Assembly: GCF_002234615.1 (NCBI RefSeq)
Contig: NZ_NMQW01000002.1
Coordinates: 558,001 to 622,000, forward strand
Length of the DNA stretch: 64,000 nucleotides
Origin: Paenibacillus rigui
Lineage (GTDB): Bacteria > Bacillota > Bacilli > Paenibacillales > NBRC-103111
Direction of reading: 5' to 3'
Shown one piece after another: positions 42,659-52,368 of this stretch. The stretch's first letter is position 1, and each line of letters starts with the position of its first letter. The notes beneath the pieces are model-generated. The model saw only the letters and a list, made by a program, of their open reading frames with translations. It searched no databases and was not told where the DNA came from. The position numbers were made by a program, and so were the translations under genes.

Positions 42659-43475
42659 GCAGCTTTTGTGCTTCGCTAACCGCTTCGTGAATCCATTGCT
42701 CGATCTGCTGCGCAGGAAATGGCTGCTCTGCAGAATTGCAGCGGAAATACGCCAAAAATTCCACGTTTCCTTCGCCGCCCTTGATCGGAGAAAACGTTAG
42801 CCCTTTCAAAATATAACCGCATTCCGCAGCAAAGCTCAGCGTCGTTTCGAGTACTTCGGTATGTACGGCAGGCTCACGAACTACACCTGTTTTGGGAACC
42901 TTTTCCCGTCCAGCTTCGAACTGCGGCTTGATTAAGGCAACCACTTCCCCTTCCTCTGCAAGAAGCTCCTTTAAAGGGGGAAGGATCAATTTCAATGAAA
43001 TAAAGGATACGTCAATCGACGCAAAAGTAGGTGCCGGTCCCTTCAAATCTCCCGGCTGCATAAAGCGAAAATTGGTTCGCTCCATGACATTGACCCGCTC
43101 ATCGCTGCGAATGGACCAATCCAACTGATTATACCCGACGTCGATCGCATACACATAAGCGGCCCCATTCTGAAGTGCACAGTCTGTAAATCCGCCCGTG
43201 GAAGCCCCGATATCCAGCATGTTGACACCCTGGACATCAATCTGGAACTCCTTCAGTGCTTTCTCAAGCTTTAAGCCTCCCCGGCTTACATAGGGATGCA
43301 GAGCCCCCTTGACGATAATCCTGGAGCTGCGTGGGATTTTGGTGCCCGCTTTATCCACAGGAACATCGTCCACAAGGACAAGTCCGGCCATAATAGAAGC
43401 TTTGGCTTTCTCCCGAGATTCGAAGAACCCTAGATCAACCAAAAGTATATCGAGTCTTTCTTTATCTGATGCCAT
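42642..43475 (-). CDS. tlyA: TlyA family rRNA 2'-O-methyltransferase (YqxC)
   Basis: A 277-residue protein. The N-terminal S4 RNA-binding domain (RLDILLVDLGFFESREKAKASIMAG) is followed by an FtsJ-like methyltransferase domain with the SAM motif MLDIGASTGGFTDCALQNGA and IDVSFISLKLILPPL. Members methylate rRNA cytidines; some were earlier called haemolysins. The ATG at 43475 follows AGGAGCG. It lies after dxs and before argR as in B. subtilis. Confidence 0.94.
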   Translation of the reverse strand: MASDKERLDILLVDLGFFESREKAKASIMAGLVLVDDVPVDKAGTKIPRSSRIIVKGALHPYVSRGGLKLEKALKEFQIDVQGVNMLDIGASTGGFTDCALQNGAAYVYAIDVGYNQLDWSIRSDERVNVMERTNFRFMQPGDLKGPAPTFASIDVSFISLKLILPPLKELLAEEGEVVALIKPQFEAGREKVPKTGVVREPAVHTEVLETTLSFAAECGYILKGLTFSPIKGGEGNVEFLAYFRCNSAEQPFPAQQIEQWIHEAVSEAQKLQNSSG

Positions 43476-43606
43476 GAATTAAAACGCTCCTGCCTGCAGT
43501 GAGTGTAGCGCTGTCAGCTGAAACAATGATTCCGGCCCTGGAATGATTCCCGGACTCGAAAGAACAATTTCAGTCTTCACAGTTCTCCTCACCGTATTCA
43601 AACTAT

Positions 43607-45493
43607 TTATGCGTGCTGCCGTTTACGCGGCACAAGCGACTGCACCTCGGAAACGAGACGTTCGACGGTCAAGCCTACTTCCTTGCGCTGCTCCGGTACG
43701 GAACCGTGTTCAACGAAGTAGTCGGGGATCCCGATAATTTTGATTTGAAGTCCGTACACGCCTTGACTTGCGTAAAATTCCAGCACCCCGCTGCCAAAGC
43801 CGCCCATTTGCGTTCCTTCCTCCAGGGTGATCATAGGCAGACGCTCTTTCGCCAATTGATGGAGCATTGCATCATCCATTGGTTTAATAAATCTGGCATT
43901 CACCACACGCAGCTGAACGCCTTCTTTAGCCAGCAGCTCTGCTGCTTCCATGGCGATGGGAATCATCGGCCCAACAGCCAACACAACCGCGCTGTCTCCC
44001 GGCCGCAGCACTTCCCAGCTGCCGATTGGAATCGCTTTAAGCGGCTCCTCCATCGAAACGCCTAGTCCGCTGATACGCGGGTAGCGAACGGCGATGGGAC
44101 CGTCATCATAGTCTACAGCCGTTTTCATCATATGACGCAGCTCATTTTCATCCTTCGGCATCATCAATGTCATATTAGGAATACTGCGCAAGTAAGCCGT
44201 ATCGTATACGCCTTGGTGCGTTTCTCCATCCGGACCAACAAAACCGGCACGATCAATTGCGAAGATGACATTCAGGTTCGCACGGCAAATATCATGTACG
44301 ACCTGATCATAAGCTCTTTGTAAAAAGGTGGAGTATACGGCATACACCGGCTTGACGCCTTCACTTGCCAGGCCAGCGCATAAGGTTGCTGCATGCTGTT
44401 CAGCAATCCCGACATCAATCATCCGATTCGGGAACTGCTTGGCAAACTTCAGCAGACCGGATCCTCCGGGCATTGCAGGTGTGACGGCAACGATGCGTGA
44501 ATCCTTCTCGGCAAGCTCGATCAGCGTATTGCTGAACACGTCCGTATACATTGGAGGCCCGGCGGACTTCAGCATTTGTCCAGATTCAATTTTGTACGGG
44601 CTTGCACCATGCCATGCGAAGGAATCTTTCTCCGCAGGTGTGTAGCCTTTGCCCTTCAGCGTGAGAATATGCACCATGACCGGACCTTCGACCTTCTCCG
44701 CCTGCTTTAACGTTTCCAGGAGCAAAGGTAAATTATTCCCGTCAATCGGGCCCAAATAAGTAAAGCCCAGTTCCTCAAAAATGACGCCGGAGACCAGCAA
44801 ATACTTGAGGCTGTCCTTCAGCTTTTCCATTGTTTTCGCCAATGTCCCGCCGATGGCAGGAATTTTTTTGAGCAAATGCTCGACTTCTTCCTTGGCTCTG
44901 ACATAATGCTTATCCGACCGGATTTTACCAAGGTAATTGTGCATCGCACCGACATTAGGAGCAATGGACATCTCATTATCGTTCAAAATCACCATCAAAT
45001 TTTTCTTCTCGTGTCCGATGTGATTCAGTGCCTCAAAGGCCATCCCGCCCGTTAAAGCGCCATCACCGATGATGGCTACAACACGGTTGCTTTCTCCCTT
45101 CAGGTCCCGGGCCATCGCCATCCCCATAGCCGCGGATAAAGAGGTGCTGCTGTGCCCGGCCTCCCACACATCATGCTCGCTTTCCGAGCGTTTCACGAAA
45201 CCGCATAAGCCTTTATATTTGCGCAGTGTATCGAATTGATCCTTACGCCCCGTAAACATTTTATGAACATAAGACTGATGTCCCACATCGAAAATAAATT
45301 TGTCCTTGGGACTGTCAAAGAGATAATGCAGTGCTATAGTTAGCTCAACGACGCCAAGGTTAGACGAGAGGTGTCCGCCGGTGATCGATAGCTTTTCAAC
45401 AAGAAACTGTCTGGTCTCTGCGGCCAGTTGCTCTAGTTGCTCCACCGACAGTCGTTTCAAGTCTTCAGGCTGATTGATTTGTTCGAGCAGCAC
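43607..45493 (-). CDS. dxs: 1-deoxy-D-xylulose-5-phosphate synthase
   Basis: A 628-residue transketolase-like enzyme, first step of the MEP isoprenoid pathway. The TPP-diphosphate motif is [16 protein letters not shown] (about residues 142-157) with [11 protein letters not shown]. The C-terminal parts [18 protein letters not shown] and [13 protein letters not shown] are typical. The start is a GTG at 45493 after GCGGGGGAAC, overlapping the oapA end by 29 bases. It is tied through oapA and OLE RNA to ispA, so isoprenoid genes flank the RNA. Confidence 0.96.
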   Translation of the reverse strand: MLLEQINQPEDLKRLSVEQLEQLAAETRQFLVEKLSITGGHLSSNLGVVELTIALHYLFDSPKDKFIFDVGHQSYVHKMFTGRKDQFDTLRKYKGLCGFVKRSESEHDVWEAGHSSTSLSAAMGMAMARDLKGESNRVVAIIGDGALTGGMAFEALNHIGHEKKNLMVILNDNEMSIAPNVGAMHNYLGKIRSDKHYVRAKEEVEHLLKKIPAIGGTLAKTMEKLKDSLKYLLVSGVIFEELGFTYLGPIDGNNLPLLLETLKQAEKVEGPVMVHILTLKGKGYTPAEKDSFAWHGASPYKIESGQMLKSAGPPMYTDVFSNTLIELAEKDSRIVAVTPAMPGGSGLLKFAKQFPNRMIDVGIAEQHAATLCAGLASEGVKPVYAVYSTFLQRAYDQVVHDICRANLNVIFAIDRAGFVGPDGETHQGVYDTAYLRSIPNMTLMMPKDENELRHMMKTAVDYDDGPIAVRYPRISGLGVSMEEPLKAIPIGSWEVLRPGDSAVVLAVGPMIPIAMEAAELLAKEGVQLRVVNARFIKPMDDAMLHQLAKERLPMITLEEGTQMGGFGSGVLEFYASQGVYGLQIKIIGIPDYFVEHGSVPEQRKEVGLTVERLVSEVQSLVPRKRQHA

Positions 45494-46100
45494 GCTTGTT
45501 CCCCCGCTTTCCTTGATTGTTTTTTTTCTTTTTCGGATTGAACCATTTGACCCCTACTTTATCTTGCAAAAAGTAAAAAATTTTCCCGATAAATAATACG
45601 ATATCGGTGGAATAATGAAGCGCGAACGATTTGCCCATCGCTTTACCGCCAACCGTCATGGCTGAAACCAGTGCCGTAAAGATGACACTGACTGCCGTAC
45701 GCAGCCATTCGTTATCCCCGCCGATCCCGGACATCAGCTTAATCACTACCAAGGTGCTCGCCGCACCACTGATGACACCGGAAATATCCCCGATCACATC
45801 ATTGCAAAAATTAGAGAAGCGGTCTGCATTCCGAACAATTTGAATCGCTTGCCGCGAGCCCTTGACCTTCTCGGAAGCCATGGCATGAAACGGAGTTTCA
45901 TTCGCCGCGGCGGCAGCTAATCCCATCACATCAAAAAATATACCGTTACAAATCAAAAATATAACGATCAGCATGCCGATTCCCCATGGGAATCCTTCGA
46001 GCACAGTTGTAGACGTTACCGTAAATACACAAGCCATAATAAAAGTGACAATAGATATAAAAATACTCCATCGTATGGAGTGAATTAACGAAAATTTCAT
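45465..46100 (-). CDS. oapA: OapA-like membrane protein, partner of OLE RNA
   Basis: A 211-residue protein with about four membrane segments ([72 protein letters not shown]) and a very basic C-terminal tail ([19 protein letters not shown]) suited to RNA contact. OLE-associated protein A is a membrane protein coded just downstream of OLE RNA and before dxs in Bacillus halodurans; place, size and topology agree. The DUF21-like tone of residues 55-100 hints at metal transport. Start and spacing: AGGAGCG about 14 bases before the ATG. Confidence 0.8.
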   Translation of the reverse strand: MKFSLIHSIRWSIFISIVTFIMACVFTVTSTTVLEGFPWGIGMLIVIFLICNGIFFDVMGLAAAAANETPFHAMASEKVKGSRQAIQIVRNADRFSNFCNDVIGDISGVISGAASTLVVIKLMSGIGGDNEWLRTAVSVIFTALVSAMTVGGKAMGKSFALHYSTDIVLFIGKIFYFLQDKVGVKWFNPKKKKNNQGKRGNKRAARTNQSA

Positions 46101-46129
46101 CTATTCTTCAGACGCTCCTGAAATAAGAC

Positions 46130-46802
46130 ATCACAAGTAAGTGGAGTGGTAACTTCTTGAGTAAACGCTGTGGCTTAGGTCCAGTAGGTTTTCCCAGGCA
46201 GTGCTCCTCCCCGTCGCCGGGGAGGCGGTTTCCCTTTATGTCTGCCTTGACGCCGTCACCGGTGGTCAGACTAGATTACCACTTAGTCCACACTATAATC
46301 CCCAAGAAGTTTCGTCACGAAACGAACAGTCTAGGAGTTTTCCTCTACAGCCCTGAAACCATTTTTTAGCCTCTTTTGCAAGTCAGATTTCATACAGCAA
46401 CCGGCGCCCGGCATTCTTGGCCGAGAATACAGGCTCCTATATTCCGTAATCCCCTCTAACTCACTCAAGGCAGGCTACGCTGCACGCAAGTCGTTTTAGC
46501 ACGATCAGGCCTTCTGTCGGCCATCCCATACAGGTGAGATTCGCTATTGCAGGTTCATACCCCAAGCCGTGCCCCTCCGCTCGAGGGCGGATCAGACCAC
46601 GCACTTGGGCCTCCGCGGAAGGAGGGTCAACGCCCGCATGCCATTGCGGATCGCCCTCCAACCTTAACTCCCAGCATCAGCCCCCAACTGGGCGTTAGAA
46701 GCCAACACCAGGAACTTCATCGATGTGCCCTTTGGCGAATTTTTAGGCCCGCCTTCAAAAATGGTGGACTGACTAGAATACTGCACCACCCGCAAAATAC
46801 TT
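46130..46802 (-). ncRNA. ole: OLE RNA (ornate, large, extremophilic)
   Basis: A 770-base gap between ispA and oapA has no credible reading frame but is GC-rich and full of helices, such as CCTCCCC/GGGGAGG (46206-46225), GTTTCGTCACGAAAC (46309-46323) and GCGATCC-type pairs near 46640-46660. OLE RNA is about 600 nt and sits between ispA and oapA-dxs in B. halodurans, exactly the arrangement seen. A sigma-A promoter lies at 46809-46838. Ends are approximate; the call rests on synteny and structure, not on a covariance match. Confidence 0.82.
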
Positions 46803-46808
46803 GAACTC

Positions 46809-46838
46809 ATTATAGCATAGAGGTCAAGATGTGCTCAA
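46809..46838 (-). promoter_or_regulatory. Promoter for OLE RNA
   Basis: Minus strand: TTGAGC (46833-46838), an 18-base spacer, TATAAT (46809-46814), about 30 bases beyond the ispA stop. The first RNA base would fall near 46802. Confidence 0.6.
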
Positions 46839-46869
46839 ATGGAACATGAACCAAAAGATGTACAACTTG

Positions 46870-47775
46870 TCAATGGTCTCTTTGTGTTAAATAGTCGGCA
46901 AGCTCCAGCAGACGGTCCGGATAAGGGAAGCCTGCATTCATAATCGCTTGTTTCCCCTGCTCCGTCAGTTCTGCCACCTTCTCTTGTGACGCTTCGATAC
47001 CGACGAAATACGGGTAGGTAACCTTTTGCTGTTTCTCATCGCTTTTTACCGGCTTCCCGAGCTTTTGCTCATCGCCGACCAAATCCAGAATATCATCTTG
47101 AATCTGGAAGGCCAGACCGATATGCTGGCCGAACTTTTCCAATGCCTGGAGCTGTTTCGGTGTCGCTCCCGCCAGATGTCCGCCTGCTTTTAAGGAAAAC
47201 ACGATCAGGTCGCTTGTTTTATGTAAATGAATATATTCGAGCTGTTCAAGACCTGTGATTCCCTGTTCACCCAACATATCCGCTGCCTGTCCGCCCACCA
47301 TGCCGGGTGCCCCGGACAGCTTCGAAAGGTCCTCGATAATTTCTACAATCTGCTCAGCAGGTACATCGTAAGCGCGATACGACTGAACAATCGAGTAAAA
47401 GGCATGGGTCAGCAGCGCATCCCCCGCGAGAATGGCCATTGCTTCTCCGTACACCTTATGGTTCGTCAGCTTCCCTCTGCGATAATCGTCGTTATCCATA
47501 GCTGGAAGATCATCATGAATCAGAGAGTAGGTGTGAATCATCTCAACCGCGCAGGCAACCGGAAGCGCAGATTCCGTACTTCCCTTCAATGCTTCTACAG
47601 TTGCAAGCACCAGGATCGGGCGAAGCCGCTTGCCGCCAGCCATCAGGGAATACATCATCGATTCCCGCAACTCGTCCGGAATGTTCCATATGCCGGGAAG
47701 GGATTCGAGAAGCTCCGCTTCAATCAGTGCCGCTTTTTGCTCTAAATAAGGCTTCAAGTTACTTGCCACGCTCAT
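46870..47775 (-). CDS. ispA: Farnesyl diphosphate synthase (polyprenyl synthetase family)
   Basis: A 301-residue prenyltransferase. The first aspartate-rich motif is LIHDDLPAMDNDDYRRG (about residues 88-104) and the second is FQIQDDILD (about 222-230). It makes C15 farnesyl diphosphate from IPP and DMAPP. It overlaps the xseB stop by four bases and precedes OLE RNA. Length and neighbourhood fit IspA. Confidence 0.95.
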   Translation of the reverse strand: MSVASNLKPYLEQKAALIEAELLESLPGIWNIPDELRESMMYSLMAGGKRLRPILVLATVEALKGSTESALPVACAVEMIHTYSLIHDDLPAMDNDDYRRGKLTNHKVYGEAMAILAGDALLTHAFYSIVQSYRAYDVPAEQIVEIIEDLSKLSGAPGMVGGQAADMLGEQGITGLEQLEYIHLHKTSDLIVFSLKAGGHLAGATPKQLQALEKFGQHIGLAFQIQDDILDLVGDEQKLGKPVKSDEKQQKVTYPYFVGIEASQEKVAELTEQGKQAIMNAGFPYPDRLLELADYLTQRDH

Positions 47776-48029
47776 CTGCCTTCACCTTTCTCATCGGTTG
47801 ACGGATTGAAAGGCTTCTTCACCAGCCCGCCTTCCTGCTCCATTAAAATCTCGATTTTCCGTTCGACCTGCTCGAGCTTTTGACCGCACAGCTGGGACAG
47901 CTTCATGCCTTCTTGAAAAAGCTCAATCGCCTGCTCCAAAGGAACATCTCCGCTTTCCAGCAGAGCTACGATCTGTTCCAGCTTATCCATTGCCTGCTCA
48001 AAGCTAGGCGTCGTTTCCTGTTTTGTCAT
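47772..48029 (-). CDS. xseB: Exodeoxyribonuclease VII small subunit
   Basis: An 85-residue helical protein with the family core SFEQAMDKLEQIVALLESGD and LEQAIELFQEGMKL. It binds XseA to form the single-strand DNA exonuclease. The ATG at 48029 follows GGAGGAGAAACGAG, giving a 26-base overlap with xseA. Confidence 0.94.
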   Translation of the reverse strand: MTKQETTPSFEQAMDKLEQIVALLESGDVPLEQAIELFQEGMKLSQLCGQKLEQVERKIEILMEQEGGLVKKPFNPSTDEKGEGR

Positions 48030-49380
48030 CTCGTTTCTCCTCCATTGACCACACATGACAATCCACGCGTCCATCCATCAGCCTGAGCTTCAGCACATCC
48101 CCAATCTGCACCTGGCCAATGGATTTAATCAACTGTTGTTCCTTCTCATCATATACTAAGCTGTATCCCCTCTGCATAACCTTCAGGGGACTAAGCGCAT
48201 CCAGCTGTCTCATCATGGAAAGAAGCTGCTGGCTCTTTTGCTTCCTGGTTTGCTGCATTGCTTGCGATAACTGTCGTTCCACGGAGCTCAGCCGCTTGCG
48301 GGCGTAAATCGCTTGCTCCGTCGGATTAAATACGGATAAATGCTTATCCAGTTTCATTTTCCGCTCATGCAGCTTCGTCAGGCGTGCGCGCATTTTATAG
48401 GCAAGCTGCTCCTTCGTGCGGTCCAGACGTTCTACGGACTGCATGACAAGCTGGCGCTTCGGGTTTAAAAGCACAGGTGACCGCTGCGCGCGGCGCAGCC
48501 TTTCACGGCTCATCGCCGCCTGATTGGACAAGCCGCTGTACAGCTGCTGCCGCAGGAAGCTGAGCTGCTGCTTCAGCTCCATATGATGCGGCACAGCAAG
48601 CTCCGCCGCCGCTGTAGGGGTAGCCGCCCGCAAATCCGCCACAAAATCGGCAATCGTAAAATCCGTCTCATGCCCAACAGCAGAAATAACCGGGATGATC
48701 GATGCGTGGATAGCCCTAGCCACATCCTCCTCGTTAAAAGCCCACAATTCCTCCAGCGAGCCGCCGCCCCGGCCTACAATCAGAACATCCACTTCGTTCA
48801 AATTGTTCATCGCCTCAATCGCTTTTACGATAGATGGCGCGGCTTGCGTCCCCTGCACCAGTACGGGATACAGGAGAACCGGAACATTCGGATGTCTCCG
48901 CTGCAAGGTGATAATGATATCCCGCACCGCGGCGCCGGTTGGCGAAGTGATGACACCGATAGCCTTCGGGTAACGGGGGATCGGTCTTTTGGTAGCCACG
49001 GCAAACATGCCCTCGCCCTCCAGCTTTTTCTTCAGCTGCTCAAAAGCCAAATATAAACTCCCAATACCGTCAGGCTGCATTTGTGTCACATAAAATTGAT
49101 ACTGCCCGTCCCGTTCGTAAACGGAAATATTTCCGCAGGCCAGCACCTTCGCGCCTTCCCGCGGAATAAACGGCAGCCGTTGATTGTAAGAAGCGAACAT
49201 GATGCTTTTCAGCCTGCTGTCCGCATCCTTCAGTGTAAAATACATATGACCGCTGGAATGATGGGTGAAATTGGAAATTTCTCCCCGCACCCACACATCC
49301 TGCAAACGGTCGTCGCTTTCCAAGCGCATCTTTATGTACCGGTTGATATCCTTTATCGAAAGAACCCGCTTATCGCTCAT
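48004..49380 (-). CDS. xseA: Exodeoxyribonuclease VII large subunit
   Basis: A 458-residue protein with an N-terminal OB-fold (WVRGEISNFTHHSSGHMYFTLKD), the catalytic domain (VITSPTGAAVRDI, VLIVGRGGGSLEELWAFNEE, ISAVGHETDFTIADFVADLRA) and a long helical C-terminal region. It degrades single-stranded DNA with XseB. It starts seven bases after folD; no strong ribosome binding site is seen, so coupling is likely. Confidence 0.95.
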   Translation of the reverse strand: MSDKRVLSIKDINRYIKMRLESDDRLQDVWVRGEISNFTHHSSGHMYFTLKDADSRLKSIMFASYNQRLPFIPREGAKVLACGNISVYERDGQYQFYVTQMQPDGIGSLYLAFEQLKKKLEGEGMFAVATKRPIPRYPKAIGVITSPTGAAVRDIIITLQRRHPNVPVLLYPVLVQGTQAAPSIVKAIEAMNNLNEVDVLIVGRGGGSLEELWAFNEEDVARAIHASIIPVISAVGHETDFTIADFVADLRAATPTAAAELAVPHHMELKQQLSFLRQQLYSGLSNQAAMSRERLRRAQRSPVLLNPKRQLVMQSVERLDRTKEQLAYKMRARLTKLHERKMKLDKHLSVFNPTEQAIYARKRLSSVERQLSQAMQQTRKQKSQQLLSMMRQLDALSPLKVMQRGYSLVYDEKEQQLIKSIGQVQIGDVLKLRLMDGRVDCHVWSMEEKRDDKTGNDA

Positions 49381-49387
49381 TGTCAGC

Positions 49388-50254
49388 CTACACGTTGACT
49401 TGGGATTGAAGGGCTCTTTTTGCGGCTTCCAGCGTATTTCTGAGCAATACGGTAATGGTCATTGGCCCGACACATCCCGGAACCGGAGTAATGTAGCTCG
49501 CCGTATCCAGCACATCGTCAAAATCAACGTCGCCGGCCAATTTCCCGGTATCCAAACGATTGATCCCTACGTCAATCACAACCGCTCCCGGCTTCACATG
49601 CTCCTTCTTGATCATTTTGGCTTTACCTACAGCTGCGACCAAAATATCCGCCTGACGCGTAATCTCCGCCATATTTGGCGTCTTGGAATGCACTACAGTC
49701 ACCGTAGCATTCTCTCTAAGCAGCAGGATAGCCATCGGTTTGCCTACGATATTGCTCCGCCCGATAACGACGGCGTGCTTGCCGGCAATGTCATAGCCGA
49801 TTTTTTTCAAAATGGCAATAACCCCGGCCGGTGTACATGGAGCAGGGCCTTCCTTGCCGATCATCAGGTTGCCGACATTCACCGGGTGGAAGCAGTCTGC
49901 ATCCTTGTGTACGGCGATGGCTTCAACAATTTTTTCCTCGGAAATATGCTTGGGCAGCGGAGATTGGACCAGAATGCCATGAATTTTAGGATTCTGATTC
50001 AAGCTTTCAATCAGGGCAAGCACGTCCGCTTCCGATGTTGCCGCCTCTAATTGGTGTACCTCCGAGTACATTCCCGCTTCTTCACAAGCTTTGGCTTTAT
50101 TGCGCACGTACACATGGGATGCCGGATCATCACCTACGATAATGACGGCGAGCCCGGGCTGAACGCCCTGCTGTGTCAATTGAGCTGCTTCTTCTTTGAT
50201 TTGTGCGCGGTAGGCGCTAACAATTTCTTTTCCGTTAATCACTTGTGCTGGCAT
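49388..50254 (-). CDS. folD: Methylenetetrahydrofolate dehydrogenase / cyclohydrolase FolD
   Basis: A 288-residue bifunctional enzyme of one-carbon metabolism. Motifs: YVRNKAKACEEAGM with the catalytic lysine, ILVQSPLPKHI, and the NADP region PCTPAGVI and VVIGRSNIVGKPMAILL, ending ITPVPGCVGPMT. The ATG at 50254 follows AAGGGGAACCCGA. It lies between nusB and xseA in the standard order. Confidence 0.96.
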   Translation of the reverse strand: MPAQVINGKEIVSAYRAQIKEEAAQLTQQGVQPGLAVIIVGDDPASHVYVRNKAKACEEAGMYSEVHQLEAATSEADVLALIESLNQNPKIHGILVQSPLPKHISEEKIVEAIAVHKDADCFHPVNVGNLMIGKEGPAPCTPAGVIAILKKIGYDIAGKHAVVIGRSNIVGKPMAILLLRENATVTVVHSKTPNMAEITRQADILVAAVGKAKMIKKEHVKPGAVVIDVGINRLDTGKLAGDVDFDDVLDTASYITPVPGCVGPMTITVLLRNTLEAAKRALQSQVNV

Positions 50255-50282
50255 TCGGGTTCCCCTTCCTTTTGTTCATGCA

Positions 50283-50732
50283 TTAACCTTTGGATTTAAT
50301 CGTTTCCAGCTCCCTGATCATTTTGCCAAGGACGCCATTGACAAATTTGCCGGATTCGTCGGTACCAAAATGCTTGGCCAATTCAATAGCCTCATTAACG
50401 ACAACCTTCGGAGGCACGTCATCACTGAACACCATCTCAAATGTAGCAAGCCTTAAAATTTCACGGTCCACACGGGACAGCCTGTCCATTTTATAACCTT
50501 TTAAATAGTCTGTAAGAAGACCGTCAATCTGCTGCTTGTGCTCAACTGTTCCCTGAACAAGCTCAATAATTTCTTGTGGAGCAATTTTGTCCTGGCTCTT
50601 GGTCAGCTGTGCCTCATCGTCATTTTGCGCTTCTTCTACAACGTGAGCAATCGCTTCCCCCATACTGACTTCATTCATTTCCATCTGGTACAGGCTTTGG
50701 AGAGCTAGCTCCCTTGCCAATCTACGTCTCAT
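50283..50732 (-). CDS. nusB: Transcription antitermination factor NusB
   Basis: A 149-residue all-helical protein with RRRLARELALQSLYQMEMNE at the start and the C-terminal VVVNEAIELAKHFGTDESGKFVNGVLG typical of NusB. It binds boxA RNA with S10 in rRNA antitermination. Strong AGGAGG before the ATG. Slightly long because of an acidic insert near residues 30-50. It begins a new transcript after the DUF2273 terminator and a family 1 repeat. Confidence 0.95.
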   Translation of the reverse strand: MRRRLARELALQSLYQMEMNEVSMGEAIAHVVEEAQNDDEAQLTKSQDKIAPQEIIELVQGTVEHKQQIDGLLTDYLKGYKMDRLSRVDREILRLATFEMVFSDDVPPKVVVNEAIELAKHFGTDESGKFVNGVLGKMIRELETIKSKG

Positions 50733-50796
50733 TTACGAATGTTCCTCCTTCAATTAGCATGCGTTGGAAACTTTTCTCCAGCATGTGAGATAAACC

Positions 50797-50880
50797 TCTA
50801 CCTGGTCTTTCGAAGATGTGCGACCGCGTGAAGCAGAAGGTCTATTCTTCAATAAGAATTTTGTTATCCGATGCATCGGA
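50797..50880. repeat. Dispersed intergenic repeat, family 1, copy C
   Basis: AAACCTCTACCTGGTCTTTC, then GAAGATGTGCGACCGCG, AGCAGAAGGTCTATTC and AATAAGAATTTTG. It matches copies A and B block for block; the TATTCTTCAATA hairpin is kept with changed loop bases. It lies between nusB and the DUF2273 terminator. Confidence 0.6.
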
Positions 50881-50904
50881 AACTTATAATTCTTATGTGG
50901 TAAA

Positions 50905-50936
50905 CAAAAAAATCCTTGGAAACAACCAGGGATTTT
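50905..50936 (-). terminator. Terminator after the DUF2273 gene
   Basis: Minus strand: AAATCCCTGGTTGTTTCCAAGGATTT followed by TTTTG. Confidence 0.8.
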
Positions 50937-51175
50937 CATCTAAACAATCTCCATTTGTCCAAGAGCAAACGCCAAGTTTCGAGAATAGGTAAAGCCGGTT
51001 CCCCCCGGTCTATTCTTCTCCCTATATAATAACCAGTATATACGATTAAAACAAAGATTAACATACGCCAGAAGCCGAAAAACAAATAGATCAGGCCAAG
51101 CGGGATCCCTGCAGCAACGCCTGCCGTCTTCCCCCTATGATGCTCCCACAGCCACTCCCACAGTTGTTTCCACAT
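50936..51175 (-). CDS. DUF2273 family small membrane protein
   Basis: About 79 residues with one or two membrane segments (GKTAGVAAGIPLGLIYLFFGFWRMLIFVLIVYTGYYIG). The family usually accompanies AmaP and Asp23 genes and is thought to join the alkaline-shock membrane module; its exact role is unknown. The ATG at 51175 follows AAAGGTGGG. Third gene of the asp23-amaP-DUF2273 group. Confidence 0.85.
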   Translation of the reverse strand: MWKQLWEWLWEHHRGKTAGVAAGIPLGLIYLFFGFWRMLIFVLIVYTGYYIGRRIDRGEPALPILETWRLLLDKWRLFR

Positions 51176-51189
51176 CGCGGAGCCCACCT

Positions 51190-51750
51190 TTATTCCACTC
51201 TACTTTTGAAAGTGGGGGATGATTGCTGAATGTTAGCCACAAATACAGTCACAATGGCAACGGGAATTCCAGTAATTTCTTCGATATGGCTTTTGACACC
51301 GGACTGCATCTCTTCCGTTAATTGAGGGATCGAGCTTTCTCCGTCCACAATGGCACGGATAATGATTTCCAGACCGGCCTGACTCACCTTTACACGTGCT
51401 TTCAAATCTTTGACCCCACGGGTGCGGCGCGCCGCCTTCAAGGACAAATTTTCAACCGTTTCCATGGATATACGGATGTCCCCATAATCAGTGCGCTGGT
51501 CAATCGAAGGCACGTTGGCCTTTCCGCGGCGGAACGAAACGTATAAGAACCGGATGCTGATCAATGCGACAACGACAGTCAATGCGATAAAAATTAATGC
51601 AGTTTTGAGATCATAATAAACGTTATGGGCAAAGGTTCCGAGGGTTTCGTAAGAAATCCAACCGAATGCGCAAAATAACAGAACACCGCATGCCACCAGG
51701 ACCGCTAAACTGAAAACAAATAGAAGCAATTTATCGATGACTCTAACCAC
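51190..51750 (-). CDS. amaP: Alkaline shock response membrane anchor protein AmaP
   Basis: About 186 residues: two N-terminal membrane segments (residues 5-27 and 48-66) and a C-terminal Asp23-like domain with SLKAARRTRGVKDLKARVKVS and IPQLTEEMQSGVKSHIEEITGI. AmaP tethers Asp23 to the membrane. The start is a GTG at 51750 following AAGGAG; the open frame upstream has no support. Confidence 0.86.
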   Translation of the reverse strand: MVRVIDKLLLFVFSLAVLVACGVLLFCAFGWISYETLGTFAHNVYYDLKTALIFIALTVVVALISIRFLYVSFRRGKANVPSIDQRTDYGDIRISMETVENLSLKAARRTRGVKDLKARVKVSQAGLEIIIRAIVDGESSIPQLTEEMQSGVKSHIEEITGIPVAIVTVFVANIQQSSPTFKSRVE

Positions 51751-51777
51751 GATCCGGACTCCTTCCAAATGAGAGGA

Positions 51778-51803
51778 AACCCCCTTACAAACGAAGGGGG
51801 TTT
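51778..51803 (-). terminator. Hairpin between asp23 and amaP
   Basis: AAACCCCCTT pairs with AAGGGGGTTT around a seven-base loop. The T-run is only three bases, so it may act as an attenuator or 3'-end stabiliser rather than a full terminator. Confidence 0.5.
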
Positions 51804-51823
51804 GCCAAGTTCTATTAACGTGT

Positions 51824-52234
51824 CTACTTGACTCGATTAGGCGTGACTTCGATTTCTTCCACCTTGTCCGATCCCTTGAAAATGACATCATGGATATGCA
51901 CATTAACCTGAACTACACTTAATCCAGTCATGGACTCAATCGCATGCTTTACATTTTGCTGTACACCGGAAGCTACCTCTGGAATTCGGGTTCCAAACTC
52001 AATGACGACGGATACGTCAATAGCGGCCTCTTTCTGACCTACATCCACCTTCACGCCTTTGGATAAGTTCTTGCGACCTAACAGCTCCGCGATACCGCCG
52101 GCAAATCCCCCGCTCATCCCGGCAACGCCAGGCACTTCAATTGTAGCCATCCCTGCAATGATTTCAATAACCTCCGGGGCAATTTGAATCGTCCCCATAT
52201 CGGTTTTTTCATAATCGGCTGCTACGATCGTCAT
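51824..52234 (-). CDS. yqhY: Asp23/Gls24 family envelope stress protein (YqhY-like)
   Basis: A 136-residue Asp23-domain protein (APEVIEIIAGMATIEVPGVAGM, VSVVIEFGTRIPEVASGVQQNVKHAIESMTGL). In B. subtilis the yqhY gene follows accB-accC, as here, and its product is linked to control of acetyl-CoA carboxylase. The ATG at 52234 follows AAGGAGG. AmaP and DUF2273 genes follow, which B. subtilis lacks at this place. Confidence 0.9.
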   Translation of the reverse strand: MTIVAADYEKTDMGTIQIAPEVIEIIAGMATIEVPGVAGMSGGFAGGIAELLGRKNLSKGVKVDVGQKEAAIDVSVVIEFGTRIPEVASGVQQNVKHAIESMTGLSVVQVNVHIHDVIFKGSDKVEEIEVTPNRVK

Positions 52235-52368
52235 AAACGGATCCTCCTTGGAAGTTTTGTGAGTGATCAAGCATTGTTACCTGCTTACCTCTATGCATAT
52301 GCGCATTTCCACAAAACTTGTCTTATCTTCTACTATACCATTTCCCAAAAAATATGACAAATTACGGA

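Noticed and set aside
46461-46804. Short ORFs within the ispA-oapA gap
   Set aside because: Pro/Arg-rich translations without start signals; the region is better explained as structured RNA.
49265-50050. A 261-codon plus-strand open frame
   Set aside because: It is antisense to folD and xseA, both strongly supported, and has no ribosome binding site or family motif.
51751-51903. N-terminal extension of amaP
   Set aside because: It would run through the asp23-amaP hairpin and asp23's end; the GTG at 51750 has an AAGGAG site and opens with the membrane anchor.
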